From contig NZ_JADMLG010000004.1 in the NCBI RefSeq assembly GCF_015674855.1, positions 310,001 to 374,000 on the forward strand: 64,000 bases of DNA. The letters are read 5' to 3'. Each line of letters opens with the position of its first letter. The first letter of the stretch is position 1. Below the pieces are notes generated by a model that had not been told where the DNA came from, searched no databases, and was given only the letters and a program-made list of their open reading frames with translations. A program made the translations under genes and the position numbers. Origin of the DNA: Nocardia bovistercoris. GTDB taxonomy: Bacteria; Actinomycetota; Actinomycetes; Mycobacteriales; Mycobacteriaceae. Below, one piece after another: positions 36,683 to 47,500 of this stretch.

Positions 36683-37620
36683 CCGCCGTGCGATCGGCGC
36701 TCGTGGTCACCAACCGCCGCTCCGGCGCGGGCCGTGGTCACGACAGCGCCGCCGCCGCGGTGGGAAGGCTGTCCGAGCGCGGTGTCGAGGTCACCGAGAT
36801 CCGCGCGCCGTCGGCGGCGGAATCGGTTCGGCTGGTGCGCGACTCGCTGTCCGATCCGGGTAACCGGCCCGACGCCGTGGTGTGCGTCGGTGGCGACGGC
36901 CTGATCAACGTGGTGCTCGCGGCGGTCGCGGGAACCGGTGTGCCGCTGGGCATCGTGCCGAGCGGCACCGGCAACGACCTCGCCCGCGCGCTCGACGTGC
37001 CAACCGACGATCCGGCGGCCGCGACCGATCTGGTGCTCGCGGGCCGCACCCGCGTGGTCGACTTGGGCCGCATCGAAGCCACCGGCGCCGAGCCGATGTG
37101 GTTCGCCACCGTCACCGGTACCGGATTCGACGCCCGGGTCACGTTGCGCGCCAACGCCATGCGCAGGCCGAAGGGCCCGTCTCGCTACAGCCTGGCCGCG
37201 CTGGCCGAACTCGCGAGCGGACTCGCCGTGCCGTACCGGATCGAACTGACCGGCCTCGCGCCGGGCGCGCTGGACAACCCGGCGCGGGACACCGCGATCG
37301 AGACCGAGGCCGTCATGGTCGCGGTGGGCAATTCCCGCACCTACGGCGGCGGCATGCTGATCTGTCCCGATGCCGAGATGGACGACGGTTTCCTCGACGT
37401 GACGGTGGTCGGCAAGGTGTCACGCTGGGAGATGCTGAAACTGCTCCCGGCCCTGTCGGCGGGAAAGCGCATCGACCACCCGGCCACCCGCCGCTACCGC
37501 ACCCGACAGGTCCGCCTCACCGCCGAGGGCGCCCCCGCCACCGCCGACGGCGAACCGGCGGGCGTCCTGCCCGCCGTTTTGCGCGCGGCGCCCGGCGCGC
37601 TGACCGTGCTGGCCCGCTGA
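36679..37620 (+). CDS. Diacylglycerol kinase-family lipid kinase (Rv2252-like)
   Basis: A 313-residue DAGK-catalytic-domain protein. The nucleotide motif appears as VCVGGDGLINVV and PSGTGNDLARAL (the usual GGDGTxNEV is slightly altered). The second half has the DAGK beta-sandwich with GGGMLICPDAEMDDGFLDV. Rv2252 phosphorylates diacylglycerol and feeds phosphatidylinositol mannoside synthesis. The GTG start overlaps the stop of the AGPS-like gene, so the two are translationally coupled and probably act on the same lipid. Confidence 0.9.
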   Translation: MTAVRSALVVTNRRSGAGRGHDSAAAAVGRLSERGVEVTEIRAPSAAESVRLVRDSLSDPGNRPDAVVCVGGDGLINVVLAAVAGTGVPLGIVPSGTGNDLARALDVPTDDPAAATDLVLAGRTRVVDLGRIEATGAEPMWFATVTGTGFDARVTLRANAMRRPKGPSRYSLAALAELASGLAVPYRIELTGLAPGALDNPARDTAIETEAVMVAVGNSRTYGGGMLICPDAEMDDGFLDVTVVGKVSRWEMLKLLPALSAGKRIDHPATRRYRTRQVRLTAEGAPATADGEPAGVLPAVLRAAPGALTVLAR

Positions 37621-37665
37621 ATACACCGCTGAGATCGTGAGCGGGCGGGCGATCCGGTCGCCGCG

Positions 37666-38487
37666 TTACGCGGTGTCCCGCGCGCTCGCCCCGCCGTCCG
37701 TCGGATCCGTATCCGACGTTGAATCCAACTGCCGTGAAACCGATTCCATTGTGACGACCGTCCGTTCCCGACGTGGTTCCGTTGCGCTGTGGTCCGGTGG
37801 CGCAGCGGTGAAGGTGACGGCGCCGATGGTGTTGACAGTCGATCGGTCGGCTATCACGATCGAGGCGCAGCGCGCGGCGAGCGCTTCGACGGCTACCGCG
37901 CCGACGAGTCGATGCCAGCGGCGCACGTGCAGGCGGAAGGACACCCCGTTCACCCGCCGCCCGCGGGCGCGCTGCCCGGCCATCGCGTCGTCGGCGGGCA
38001 CGTCGAGCAGGACCACGTGCATTTCGCGGTGGTACTTCTCGGCCCAGCGTCCGATCATGGTTCGTGCCCAGCCGAAGGTCGCGCAGTCGTGGATCACGAC
38101 CGGCCCGCTCGCTTCGCGCAGCGCCTCGCGTATGCCCGCGTAGTGCGCGACGTGCACGATCGGGCGCCACAGCGGGTACGGCAGTCGGCCCAGCTTGTGC
38201 CGCCAGCGATTTCGCGCGTGGTGGGAATCGAGGACGAGCGCGCCTTGCGGTGTGCGCGGCGGCGCCTCGTCCTCGGGGCTCGCGCCGAAGAACTTGTGCA
38301 GCGCGGTGCTCTTGCCCGCGCCGGGGATTCCGGCGAAGATCAGTGCGGCGGTGGGTGGGTATCGCAGTTCGTCGACGGGGCGGCCGCGCAGGTCGTGCAC
38401 GGCGTCGGGTCGCAGGATTCGGCGCGGGGTCACGGGAAGTCGCGGTTCGGCGGGATATAGGGGTACGGCGTCCAACGGGGGGCTCAT
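37666..38487 (-). CDS. P-loop ATPase/kinase of unknown substrate
   Basis: A 273-residue protein with Walker A GIPGAGKST near residue 50 and a kinase-like middle (GPVVIHDCATFGWARTMIGRWA, VVLLDVPADDAMAGQRARGR). It is similar in plan to small AAA/zeta-toxin-like phosphotransferases, without a clear match. The last ~60 residues are polar and low-complexity. ATG at 38487 has only a weak GGGTAGG upstream, so the start is uncertain. Convergent with the lipid kinase gene. Confidence 0.7.
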   Translation of the reverse strand: MSPPLDAVPLYPAEPRLPVTPRRILRPDAVHDLRGRPVDELRYPPTAALIFAGIPGAGKSTALHKFFGASPEDEAPPRTPQGALVLDSHHARNRWRHKLGRLPYPLWRPIVHVAHYAGIREALREASGPVVIHDCATFGWARTMIGRWAEKYHREMHVVLLDVPADDAMAGQRARGRRVNGVSFRLHVRRWHRLVGAVAVEALAARCASIVIADRSTVNTIGAVTFTAAPPDHSATEPRRERTVVTMESVSRQLDSTSDTDPTDGGASARDTA

Positions 38488-38776
38488 CCTACCCAGAGTC
38501 CCGAGTCGCGCCTGTTTCGGCAACCGGGAAAACCCTGAATTCACAGCGGAAATCCGTCGTTCACTACTTTCGGGTGGGAGAAACCGCCGCGTGCGCGGTT
38601 CGGCGCCCATCGGTGGCGCTCGTCGGTTACCGTGATGACTCGCGCGCGACGCGCCGGACCGGCATCGGGGGTGTCCGACCGACATGGTGACGGCCGCACC
38701 GCCGCCGCGAAGCGACGATAGGCAGTGCCATGCCGGAAACTGAGAATTGCTTATGGATTCGGTGCCGCGCACGCGA
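38488..38776. other. Non-coding stretch upstream of the valS leader
   Basis: Divergent region between the P-loop gene and valS. No gene found; an unidentified promoter for the plus-strand hairpin region must lie here if that region is transcribed separately. Confidence 0.35.
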
Positions 38777-38847
38777 ACACCGGTAAGCTGACAGGTGTAG
38801 GCGGAGTGTTCGGTGTCCCTCATCCACCGAAGGCTCCGCCTTTTTTT
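38777..38847 (+). terminator. Tandem hairpins ending in a T7 run, 65 bases before valS
   Basis: Hairpin 1: ACACC (38777-38781) with GGTGT (38794-38798). Hairpin 2: AGGCGGAG (38799-38806) with CTCCGCCT (38834-38841), plus an inner 7-bp stem 38809-38815/38825-38831, followed by TTTTTTT (38841-38847). This is a strong intrinsic terminator on the plus strand, yet no plus-strand gene lies just upstream, so it may end a short leader or small RNA. Confidence 0.75.
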
Positions 38848-38911
38848 GCGCCGGGCCTTTTGCGCCGGGGCCTCGTGGGAGCCCGAGGTCGCCCGCAACT
38901 AGAATGCCGGG

Positions 38912-41593
38912 GTGACCAGCACAGCCCCTGACAACTCGCGTAATCGTGCCGATGCCCTACCCAAGAGCTGGAACCCCGGCGAGGTAGAGGCCGAGATGTA
39001 CGAGCGCTGGGTAGCCGCGGGGTACTTCACGGCCGACGCCTCCTCCGACAAGCCCACCTACTCGATCGTGCTGCCGCCGCCGAACGTCACCGGCAGTCTG
39101 CACATGGGCCACGCCCTCGATCACACCCTGATGGACACCCTCTCGCGGCGCAAGCGTTTGCAGGGTTACGAGGTGCTGTGGCTGCCCGGTATGGATCACG
39201 CGGGTATCGCCACCCAGACGGTGGTGGAGAAGCAGCTCGCCGTCGACGGCAAGACCAAAGAGGATTTCGGCCGCGAACTGTTCATCGACAAGGTCTGGGA
39301 CTGGAAGCGCGAATCCGGCGGCACCATCCAGTGGCAGATGCGCGCGCTCGGCGACGGCGTCGACTGGAGCCGCGACCGGTTCACCATGGACGATGGCCTG
39401 TCGCGCGCGGTGCAGACCATGTTCGAGCGCCTCTACGACGCCGGGCTCATCTATCGCGCCGAGCGATTGGTGAACTGGTCGCCGGTGTTGCGCACCGCGA
39501 TCTCCGATATCGAGGTGAAGTTCGAGGACATCCCCGGCGAACTCGTCTCCCTGCGCTACGGCTCGCTCGACGACGCGCAACCGCACGTGGTCGTGGCCAC
39601 GACCCGGGTGGAGACGATGCTCGGCGACACCGCCGTGGCCGTGCACCCGGACGATCCCCGCTACCGCTCGATGATCGGCGGCACCATCGAGCATCCGATC
39701 ACCGGACGGCAGATCCCGATCGTGGCCGACGACTACGTCGATCCCGAATTCGGCACCGGCGCGGTGAAGATCACACCCGCGCACGACCCCAACGACTTCG
39801 AACTCGGCCTGCGCCACAATCTGCCGATGCCGTCCATCATGGACGAGCGCGGCCGAATCGTCGGCACCGGAACCGAATTCGACGGCATGGACCGTTTCGA
39901 GGCCAGGGTCGCGGTGCGGGAGCGGCTGGCGCGCGAGGGTCGCGTCGTGGCCGAGAAGCGGCCCTACGTGCACAGCGTCGGACATTCCGAGCGCAGCGGT
40001 GAACCGATCGAGCCGCGCCTGTCCATGCAGTGGTGGGTGAAGGTGGAGTCGCTGGCGAAGGCGGCGGGCGACGCCGTGCGCGACGGCAAGGTGGTCATCC
40101 ACCCGCCGAGCCAGGAACCGCGCTGGTTCGAATGGGTGGACAACATGCACGACTGGTGCATCTCGCGCCAGCTGTGGTGGGGCCACCGCATCCCGATCTG
40201 GTACGGCCCTGAGGGCGAGGTGATCTGCGTCGGCCCCGACGAGTCCGCGCCCGAGGGCTGGGTGCAGGACCCGGATGTGCTCGACACCTGGTTCTCCTCG
40301 GGTCTGTGGCCGTTCTCCACCATGGGCTGGCCCGACAACTCCACCGAACTCGAGAAGTTCTATCCGACGAACGTGCTCGTCACCGGCTACGACATCCTGT
40401 TCTTCTGGGTGGCGCGGATGATGATGTTCGGCATGTTCGTGGCCGAGGACTCCGCCATCACCGCGGGCAAGCGCGCCGACGCCCCGCAGGTGCCCTTCCA
40501 CGACGTGTTCCTGCACGGGCTCATCCGCGACCAGTTCGGCAAGAAGATGTCGAAATCGCGCGGCAACGGCATCGACCCGCTGGACTGGATCAAGGAGTTC
40601 GGCGCCGACGCCCTGCGGTTCACGCTGGCGCGCGGCGCCCAGCCCGGCGGCGATCTGTCCGTGGGCGAACCGCACGCGCTGGCCTCGCGCAGCTTCGTCA
40701 CCAAGCTGTTCAACGCGACCAAGTTCGCGCTGATGAACGGCGCGCGCCCCGGCGAACTGCCCGCCCGCGCCGCACTCACCGACGCCGACCGCTGGATCCT
40801 GGACCGGTTCGAAGTTGTTCTGGCCGAAGTGGATTCGGCCTTCGACGCCTACGAGTTCGGCAAGGCGTGCGAGGCGCTGTACCACTTCACGTGGGACGAG
40901 CTGTGCGACTGGTATCTGGAATTGGCGAAGGTGCAGTTCGCGGGCGACGACGCGCGGGTCGAATCCACCAGGGTGGTACTCGGCAACGTGCTCGACGCGG
41001 TGCTGCGGCTGCTGCACCCGGTGATCCCGTTCGTCACCGAAGCGCTGTGGCAGGCGCTCACCGGCGGTGCGTCGGTGGTCGTCGCCACCTGGCCGCAGCC
41101 ATCGGGCGTGCCCGCCGACGCCGATTCCGAGCGCCGCCTGGTCGACGCTCAGCAGTTGATCACCGAGATCCGCCGCTTCCGCAGCGATCAGGGTCTGGCC
41201 GACAAGCAGAAGGTGCGTGCCCGCCTCGACGGTCTCGACGCGTCCGGACTCGGCGAATTGCGCGCGGCGATCACCAATCTGGCGCGCCTCACCGATTTCG
41301 AGCCCGGCCAGGAGAGCACCGCCTCGCTGGAGGTGCGACTCAGCGGCGCCACCGTCGTGGTAGGGCTGAACACCGAGGGTTCCGTCGACCTGGAGGCCGA
41401 ACGCCGCCGCCTGGAGAAGGATCTGGCCGCGGCCGAGAAGGAACTCGCGGGCACCGCGGCGAAGCTCGGCAACGACGCGTTCCTGGCCAAGGCGCCGGAG
41501 AACGTGGTCGACAAGATCAAGGCGCGCCGCGACGTGGCCGCGGCCGAGGTCGAGCGGATCGGGGTCAGGCTGGCGGAACTGGCGGCCCGATGA
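38912..41593 (+). CDS. valS: Valyl-tRNA synthetase
   Basis: An 893-residue class I synthetase that charges tRNA-Val. HIGH motif as HMGH (64-67, in [15 protein letters not shown]), KMSKS at 545-549, an editing (CP1) domain between them, and a C-terminal coiled coil ([19 protein letters not shown]) that contacts tRNA. GTG start at 38912. The stop overlaps the folC start (ATGA, 41590-41593). Order valS-folC-(Rv2446c)-ndk-rne equals M. tuberculosis Rv2448c-Rv2444c. Confidence 0.97.
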   Translation: MTSTAPDNSRNRADALPKSWNPGEVEAEMYERWVAAGYFTADASSDKPTYSIVLPPPNVTGSLHMGHALDHTLMDTLSRRKRLQGYEVLWLPGMDHAGIATQTVVEKQLAVDGKTKEDFGRELFIDKVWDWKRESGGTIQWQMRALGDGVDWSRDRFTMDDGLSRAVQTMFERLYDAGLIYRAERLVNWSPVLRTAISDIEVKFEDIPGELVSLRYGSLDDAQPHVVVATTRVETMLGDTAVAVHPDDPRYRSMIGGTIEHPITGRQIPIVADDYVDPEFGTGAVKITPAHDPNDFELGLRHNLPMPSIMDERGRIVGTGTEFDGMDRFEARVAVRERLAREGRVVAEKRPYVHSVGHSERSGEPIEPRLSMQWWVKVESLAKAAGDAVRDGKVVIHPPSQEPRWFEWVDNMHDWCISRQLWWGHRIPIWYGPEGEVICVGPDESAPEGWVQDPDVLDTWFSSGLWPFSTMGWPDNSTELEKFYPTNVLVTGYDILFFWVARMMMFGMFVAEDSAITAGKRADAPQVPFHDVFLHGLIRDQFGKKMSKSRGNGIDPLDWIKEFGADALRFTLARGAQPGGDLSVGEPHALASRSFVTKLFNATKFALMNGARPGELPARAALTDADRWILDRFEVVLAEVDSAFDAYEFGKACEALYHFTWDELCDWYLELAKVQFAGDDARVESTRVVLGNVLDAVLRLLHPVIPFVTEALWQALTGGASVVVATWPQPSGVPADADSERRLVDAQQLITEIRRFRSDQGLADKQKVRARLDGLDASGLGELRAAITNLARLTDFEPGQESTASLEVRLSGATVVVGLNTEGSVDLEAERRRLEKDLAAAEKELAGTAAKLGNDAFLAKAPENVVDKIKARRDVAAAEVERIGVRLAELAAR

Positions 41594-43047
41594 ACGACGA
41601 GCCGGAGCGTCAGTACCAGGACGAGACCGGGTCGACCCGCCTCGGTTCCGGTCCGTCGCCGGTGGATCTGGCGGAGATGGCGCTGGTCGAGGCCGAACTC
41701 GACCAGCGCTGGCCGGAGACGAAGATCGAGCCGTCGCTGACCAGGATGTCGGCGCTGATGGACCTGCTCGGCTCGCCGCAGCACGGCTATCCGGCGATCC
41801 ACGTGGCGGGCACCAACGGCAAGACCTCGGTGGTCCGCATGATCGACGCGCTGCTGACCGCGCTGCACCGGCGCACCGGCCGGATCTCCAGTCCGCACCT
41901 GCAGCTCGCCTCGGAGCGGATCAGCATCGATAACCGGCCGGTGAGTCCGGCGAAGTACGTCGAGATCTATCGCGAACTGCTTCCGTTCGTGGAGATGATC
42001 GACCGGCAGTCGACGGCGGCGGGCGGGCCGAGGATGAGCAAGTTCGAGGTGCTCACCGCCATGGCCTACGCCACCTTCGCGGAGGCGCCGGTCGATGTCG
42101 CGGTGATCGAGACCGGGATGGGCGGGTCATGGGACGCCACCAATGTGATCGACGGGCAGGTCGCGGTCATCACACCGGTCGGGATCGATCACACCGAATA
42201 CCTCGGCGACGACCTGACCTCCATCGCGGGGGAGAAGGCGGGGATCGTCAAACGTGCGCCGGAGAGTTTGATTCCGCGCGACACCGTGGCCGTGATCGCC
42301 GAACAGCAGCCCGAGGCGATGGATGTGCTGCTGCGCCGGGCGGTGGCGGCCGACGCGGCGGTGGCGCGCGAGGGGTCGGAGTTCCGGGTGCTGGCGCGTC
42401 GGATCGCGGTCGGTGGCCAGCAGTTGGAGTTGCAGGGGCTCGGCGGGGTCTACGACGAGATCTTCCTGCCGCTGCACGGCGAGCATCAGGCGCACAACGC
42501 GGTGCTCGCGCTGGCGGCGGTGGAGGCGTTCTTCGGTGCGGGCGCGTCGAGGCAGCTCGATATCGATGCCGTGCGGGCCGGATTCGCGGCGGTCACGAGT
42601 CCGGGGCGGATGGAGCGGATGCGCAACGCGCCGACGATCTTCATCGACGCCGCGCACAATCCGGCGGGCGCGCGAGCGCTGGCCGCGACGGTGAGCGCGG
42701 AATTCGACTTCCGCAAGCTGGTCGGTGTGGTGTCGGTATTCGCCGACAAGGACGCGGCGGGCATGCTGGAGGCGTTGGAGCCGGTGTTCGACGAGATCGT
42801 CGTCACCACGAACGGCGCCCCGCGCGCGCTCGAGGTCGACGCGCTGGCCGATCTGGCGGTGCAGCGGTTCGGCGACGAGCGCGTGGTGACCGCGCAGACC
42901 TTGGCCGACGCGATCGAGACGGCCATCGCGATCGCCGAGGAGGTTGGCGACAGCGGTGAGATGGTCTCCGGCGCGGGAGTCGTGGTGACCGGGTCGGTGG
43001 CGACCGCGGGCGCCGCCCGCGCCTTGTTCGGCAAGGACCCGGCGTGA
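41590..43047 (+). CDS. folC: Bifunctional folylpolyglutamate synthase/dihydrofolate synthase
   Basis: A 485-residue Mur-ligase-family enzyme that joins glutamate to dihydropteroate and extends the polyglutamate chain of folates. ATP loop [11 protein letters not shown]; further signatures [41 protein letters not shown] and [12 protein letters not shown]. About 50 residues longer at the N-terminus than E. coli FolC, as in mycobacteria. Coupled to valS by ATGA. Confidence 0.96.
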   Translation: MNDEPERQYQDETGSTRLGSGPSPVDLAEMALVEAELDQRWPETKIEPSLTRMSALMDLLGSPQHGYPAIHVAGTNGKTSVVRMIDALLTALHRRTGRISSPHLQLASERISIDNRPVSPAKYVEIYRELLPFVEMIDRQSTAAGGPRMSKFEVLTAMAYATFAEAPVDVAVIETGMGGSWDATNVIDGQVAVITPVGIDHTEYLGDDLTSIAGEKAGIVKRAPESLIPRDTVAVIAEQQPEAMDVLLRRAVAADAAVAREGSEFRVLARRIAVGGQQLELQGLGGVYDEIFLPLHGEHQAHNAVLALAAVEAFFGAGASRQLDIDAVRAGFAAVTSPGRMERMRNAPTIFIDAAHNPAGARALAATVSAEFDFRKLVGVVSVFADKDAAGMLEALEPVFDEIVVTTNGAPRALEVDALADLAVQRFGDERVVTAQTLADAIETAIAIAEEVGDSGEMVSGAGVVVTGSVATAGAARALFGKDPA

Positions 43048-43076
43048 GCGCCGCCGCGGCGGAGAGGAGTCCGAGC

Positions 43077-43484
43077 ATGACCGAACGGCCCGAGTCCGAG
43101 CAGGCCCCCGCCGCGCCCGATCCCTGGAAGGGGCTGCGCGGTGTGATGGCGGGCACCCTGGTCCTCGAGGCCATCGTGGTACTGCTGGCCCTGCCGGTGG
43201 TCGCCGACGTGGGCGGCGGGATCACCTGGTTCTCCGGCACCTACCTGGTGGCGCTGGCGACGGTCATGGTGCTCGGCGCCGGCATCCAACGCCGTTCCTG
43301 GGCGCTGCCGTTCAACCTCGGACTCCAGGTCCTGGTGATCCTCGGCGCGTTCATCCACCTGTCGATCGGGATCATCGGCATCGTCTTCGCCGTGGTCTGG
43401 GGATTCATCCTGGTGCTGCGCCACGATGTGCGGCGGCGGATGGATGCGGGCATGTTGCCCAGTCAGCGCGCGCGACCGGAGTAG
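43077..43484 (+). CDS. DUF4233 membrane protein (Rv2446c-like)
   Basis: A 135-residue protein with four hydrophobic segments between a short acidic N-terminus (DPWKGLRGVMAGTLVLEAIVV begins the conserved part) and a basic C-terminus. It matches the conserved membrane protein Rv2446c between folC and ndk in mycolata. Function unknown. The ATG at 43077 has GAGGAG seven bases upstream. A GTG at 43044, overlapping the folC stop (GTGA) with AAGGA ahead, is an equally possible start adding 11 residues. Confidence 0.85.
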   Translation: MTERPESEQAPAAPDPWKGLRGVMAGTLVLEAIVVLLALPVVADVGGGITWFSGTYLVALATVMVLGAGIQRRSWALPFNLGLQVLVILGAFIHLSIGIIGIVFAVVWGFILVLRHDVRRRMDAGMLPSQRARPE

Positions 43485-43565
43485 CGGCGGCGCGCGCGGC
43501 GTGTCCGCGCGGACCCGGCCGCTCTGGTTCGGTACCCGGCGGGGACGCCCGATAGGCTGTGCGCC

Positions 43566-43982
43566 GTGACTGAGCAGACGTTGGTACTCATCAAGCCGGA
43601 CGGCGTGGCCCGTGGCCTGGTCGGCGAGGTGCTGGCCCGGATCGAGCGCAAGGGGCTGAAGATCGTCGCCCTCGAGCTGAAGCAGGTGTCGGAGCAGCTG
43701 GCCGGAGAGCACTACGCCGAACACGCCGAGAAGCCGTTCTACGGCTCCCTGATCGAGTTCATCACCTCGGGTCCCGTCGTCGCCGCCATCCTCGAGGGGC
43801 CGCGCGCGATCGCCGCCTTCCGCCAGATCGCGGGCGGCACCGATCCGGTCGAGAAGGCCGTCCCCGGCAGCATCCGCGGTGACTTCGGCCTCGAGACCCA
43901 GTACAACCTCGTTCACGGGTCCGATTCCACCGAGTCCGCCAAGCGCGAGATCACCCTCTGGTTCCCCGAGTTCCCGGCCTGA
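43566..43982 (+). CDS. ndk: Nucleoside diphosphate kinase
   Basis: A 138-residue NDK that balances nucleoside triphosphates through a phosphohistidine. Catalytic H117 in NLVHGSDS; the opening [13 protein letters not shown] and [13 protein letters not shown] are typical. GTG start at 43566. Equivalent to Rv2445c. Confidence 0.98.
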   Translation: MTEQTLVLIKPDGVARGLVGEVLARIERKGLKIVALELKQVSEQLAGEHYAEHAEKPFYGSLIEFITSGPVVAAILEGPRAIAAFRQIAGGTDPVEKAVPGSIRGDFGLETQYNLVHGSDSTESAKREITLWFPEFPA

Positions 43983-44501
43983 TCGGCCGCCGACTCCGGT
44001 ACCAACGGCCGGGCCTGAACAGCGCCGATCCGACCGGGGCCGCCCTTCGTCGCGCCGCCGCGTTTCCCGGTCCGCGACCGGCGCGCTCGCCTCGCGGTCG
44101 AGCGCCGATGGCGAATCGTGCGCGCGCGATGTGGGATACTGGGGTTGGTTACCAACGGTTCCGACTGTTCGCGCAGGTACGCGAACTATCGGTGATCGAG
44201 GCAACCGGATGACACCGCGGTTGGATGCCGATCATCGCTGCCACGGATGTCGATGCCCGTTCTCGGGTGTCGATGCCCGCGTCGGCACGCTGGATGAGCG
44301 CTCGGGCCGTGGAGTTCAGCCAACAGCCAGGCGCCGCGTGACCGGTCGGTCCCGAGAGACGAGACAACAGGGTATCGACCGGACGCGCTGCGCGAGACCA
44401 TAGGACCGCACGCGCAGGCGTGCGGTGGACGGACAGCGCCCTCGCGTTGGCCGCGTCACTCCGTACCGGGAGGGACGCGCCCGGGGGCCCGAGGAGACTT
44501 C
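43983..44501. other. ndk-rne intergenic region, probable long rne leader
   Basis: 519 bases with no gene found. A GATACT near 44135 could be a -10 box, which would give a leader of over 300 bases; long 5' leaders are common for RNase E genes because of self-regulation. This is inference only. Confidence 0.35.
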
Positions 44502-47500
44502 GTGGCCGATCAAGAGCCGCAGCACACAACAGCACAGGATGCCGAACAATTGCCGGAGCGAATCCGAGTTCACGCGCTTGCCAAGCGGCTGGGAGTGACG
44601 AGCAAACGAATCCTGGCCAAACTCACCGAATTGGGCGCCGACGCGCGCTCCGCGCAGTCGAACGTGGACCGTGCCGTCGCGGAATCGGTCCGTGACGCGC
44701 TCGACACCGCCGAAGGCGCGGAACCGGCGGCGGGTGATGTCGCCGCCGCTTCGGCGTCCACCCGGGCGGCCGAGGTGGCCGCCCCGGTCGACACCGGAGC
44801 CGCGCACAGCGGTGCTTCCGAGGCCGTTCGCGGCGGTGGTTCCGAGGTCGCGCACGGTGGCGACGCCGGGGCTGCTCACGGCGGCACGGAAGCCGCTCGC
44901 CGTGGCGCCGATGCTTTCGCCGTCGAGACCACCGAGTCGGTCGACGCCGAATCGGCGGTCGAGACGCGGGCCGACGCGCCGGGCTCGCGGGCGGGATTGC
45001 TCTTCTCCGCCCCCGAGGTTGCGCAGCCGGGCGGGACGGGTTCGGTCGCCGCGGCGCAGCAGCCGTTGCGCCTGTTCACCCATGCCGAGCGCACCGATGA
45101 TGTCGCGGTCGCGCCGGTGGTGTTCGAGTCCGCGGCCGTGTCCGCGCCGCTGTTCCTCCCGCCGGACGCGGCGGCGATCGAGGAGACCCGCAAACAGCGC
45201 AGGGCCGAGCGGGAGGCGCGACGCGTCGAGGAGCCGCCGGTCGAGGTGGAGGACGAGTCCGACACCGGTGACGACGACACCGACGACGGCGGCGCCGATC
45301 AATCCGGCGACGCCGACGGTCAGCCGAGGCGAAGGCGGCGCGGTCGTCGCGGGCGCGGGCGCGGACGTGGCGAGCAGCATTCCGACGCCGATGGCGACGA
45401 GGATCACACCGACGCCGCCGAATCCTCGGATGCCGACGATGTCGATGACTCCGAGGACGTCGCCGCCGAATCCGTCGACGGCGCGGACGACACCGACGGC
45501 GAGGACGGCGACGGCCTGCCCGAGGGATCGAGCCGACGTCGCCGTCGCCGACGTCGCCGCAAGGTCGCCGGTGAGGGCGAAGGCGCCGAAACCGCCGCCG
45601 AGGACGACCCGCCGAACACCGTCGTGCACGAGCGCGAGCCGAGGAACAAGAGCCGAGGACGCGCCGCCAACGCCGACGAGGTGCAGGGCATCACCGGCTC
45701 CACCCGGCTCGAGGCCAAGCGTCAGCGCCGCCGCGACGGTCGCGAGGCCGGTCGCCGTCGCCCGCCGATCCTCACCGAGTCGGAATTCCTCGCCCGGCGC
45801 GAGTCCGTCGACCGGGTGATGGTGGTGCGCGAGAAGACCTTCCAGGATCATCCGACCGCGACCCAGGTCGCGGTGCTCGAGGACAACATCCTGGTCGAGC
45901 ACTTCGTGACCAGCACCGGGTCGGCCTCGATGGTCGGCAACGTGTACTTGGGCCGGGTCCAGAACGTGCTGCCGAGCATGGAGGCGGCCTTCGTCGACAT
46001 CGGCCGCGGCCGCAACGGCGTGCTCTACGCCGGTGAGGTGAACTGGGAGGCCGCCGGGCTCGGCGGCCGGGAGCGCAAGATCGAGCAGGCGCTCAAGCCG
46101 GGCGACCAGGTGCTGGTCCAGGTCTCCAAGGATCCGGTCGGGCACAAGGGCGCGCGGCTGACCACCCAGATCAGTCTGGCCGGACGATTCCTGGTGTACG
46201 TGCCGGGCGGCACGTCCACCGGCATCAGCCGCAAGCTGCCCGATACCGAGCGCAAGCGTCTCAAGGAGATCCTGCGCGATATCGTGCCCGCCGACGCCGG
46301 TGTGATCATCCGCACCGCCTCCGAGGGCGTGGCCGAGGCCGAGCTGGCCCGCGACGTGGAGCGACTCCAGGCCACCTGGCGCACCATCGAGGAGCAGGCC
46401 GCCAAGGAGAACGGCGCGCCGAAGACCCTCTACGAGGAGCCGGACCTGCTGGTCAAGGTCATCCGCGACCTGTTCAACGAGGACTTCTCGCGCCTGGTCA
46501 TCGAGGGTGAGCGCGCGTGGAGCACGGTCGAGCGCTACATCGGCACGGTCGCGCCGGACCTGCTCGCGCGGGTCTCCCGGCACGACGCCGGTTCGGTCGA
46601 CGTCTTCGAGACCTACCGGATCGACGAGCAGCTGGCCAAGGCGCTCGACCGCAAGGTCTGGCTGCCCTCGGGCGGCACCCTGGTGATCGACCGCACCGAG
46701 GCCATGACGGTCATCGACGTCAACACCGGCAAGTTCACCGGTTCCGGCGGCAGCAATCTCGAGGAGACGGTCACCAGGAACAACCTGGAGGCGGCCGAGG
46801 AGATCGTGCGCCAGATGCGGTTGCGCGATATCGGCGGCATGATCGTCGTCGACTTCATCGACATGGTGCTCGAGTCCAACCGGGATCTGGTGCTGCGTCG
46901 GCTCACCGAGGCGCTTGGTCGCGATCGCACCCGGCACCAGGTCTCCGAGGTGACGTCGCTGGGTCTGGTGCAGATGACCCGCAAGAAGCTCGGCACCGGT
47001 CTGGTCGAGGCGTTCTCCACCACCTGTGAGCACTGCCACGGTCGCGGCATCCTCGTGCACACCTATCCCGTCGAGCCGTCGGCGTCCGAGGACGGCGGAG
47101 CTCGCAAGGAGACCGGTTCGCGCAGGCGGCGCGGTCGCGACAAGGGCGCGGCGCCGACACCGCCCGCGGTGGCCACCGCACCCGTGCCGGAGGTGTCGGA
47201 GGAGGACGCGGCCGTCAAGCGCGCGCATCCGGTCGCGTTGGCGATGGCGGCGCATCAGCATTCCGACGACGATGTAGACGAATCCGACCTGGACACAGGG
47301 GATATCGCCGAGGCGGGCGAGGCCGAGGCGGCGCACGCCGAGGTCGGCGCCGCGGCGTCGGGCGCCGAATCCGGCTCCGCCGCAGGCGATGCCGAGGTTG
47401 TCGTGACAGGTTCCACGACGGTTGCCGAGGCGGTCGTCGCCGCCGAGGATGCCGTGATCGCGGAGTTCGCCGCGAATGCGCTGAGTGCCGGTGCCGAGGC

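Noticed and set aside
38700..38847. T-box riboswitch before valS (CGGTGCCGCG at 38760-38769 resembles the T-box core)
   Set aside because: It differs from UGGNACCGCG, does not overlap the 5' arm of the terminator as a T-box must, and no specifier stem could be recognised.
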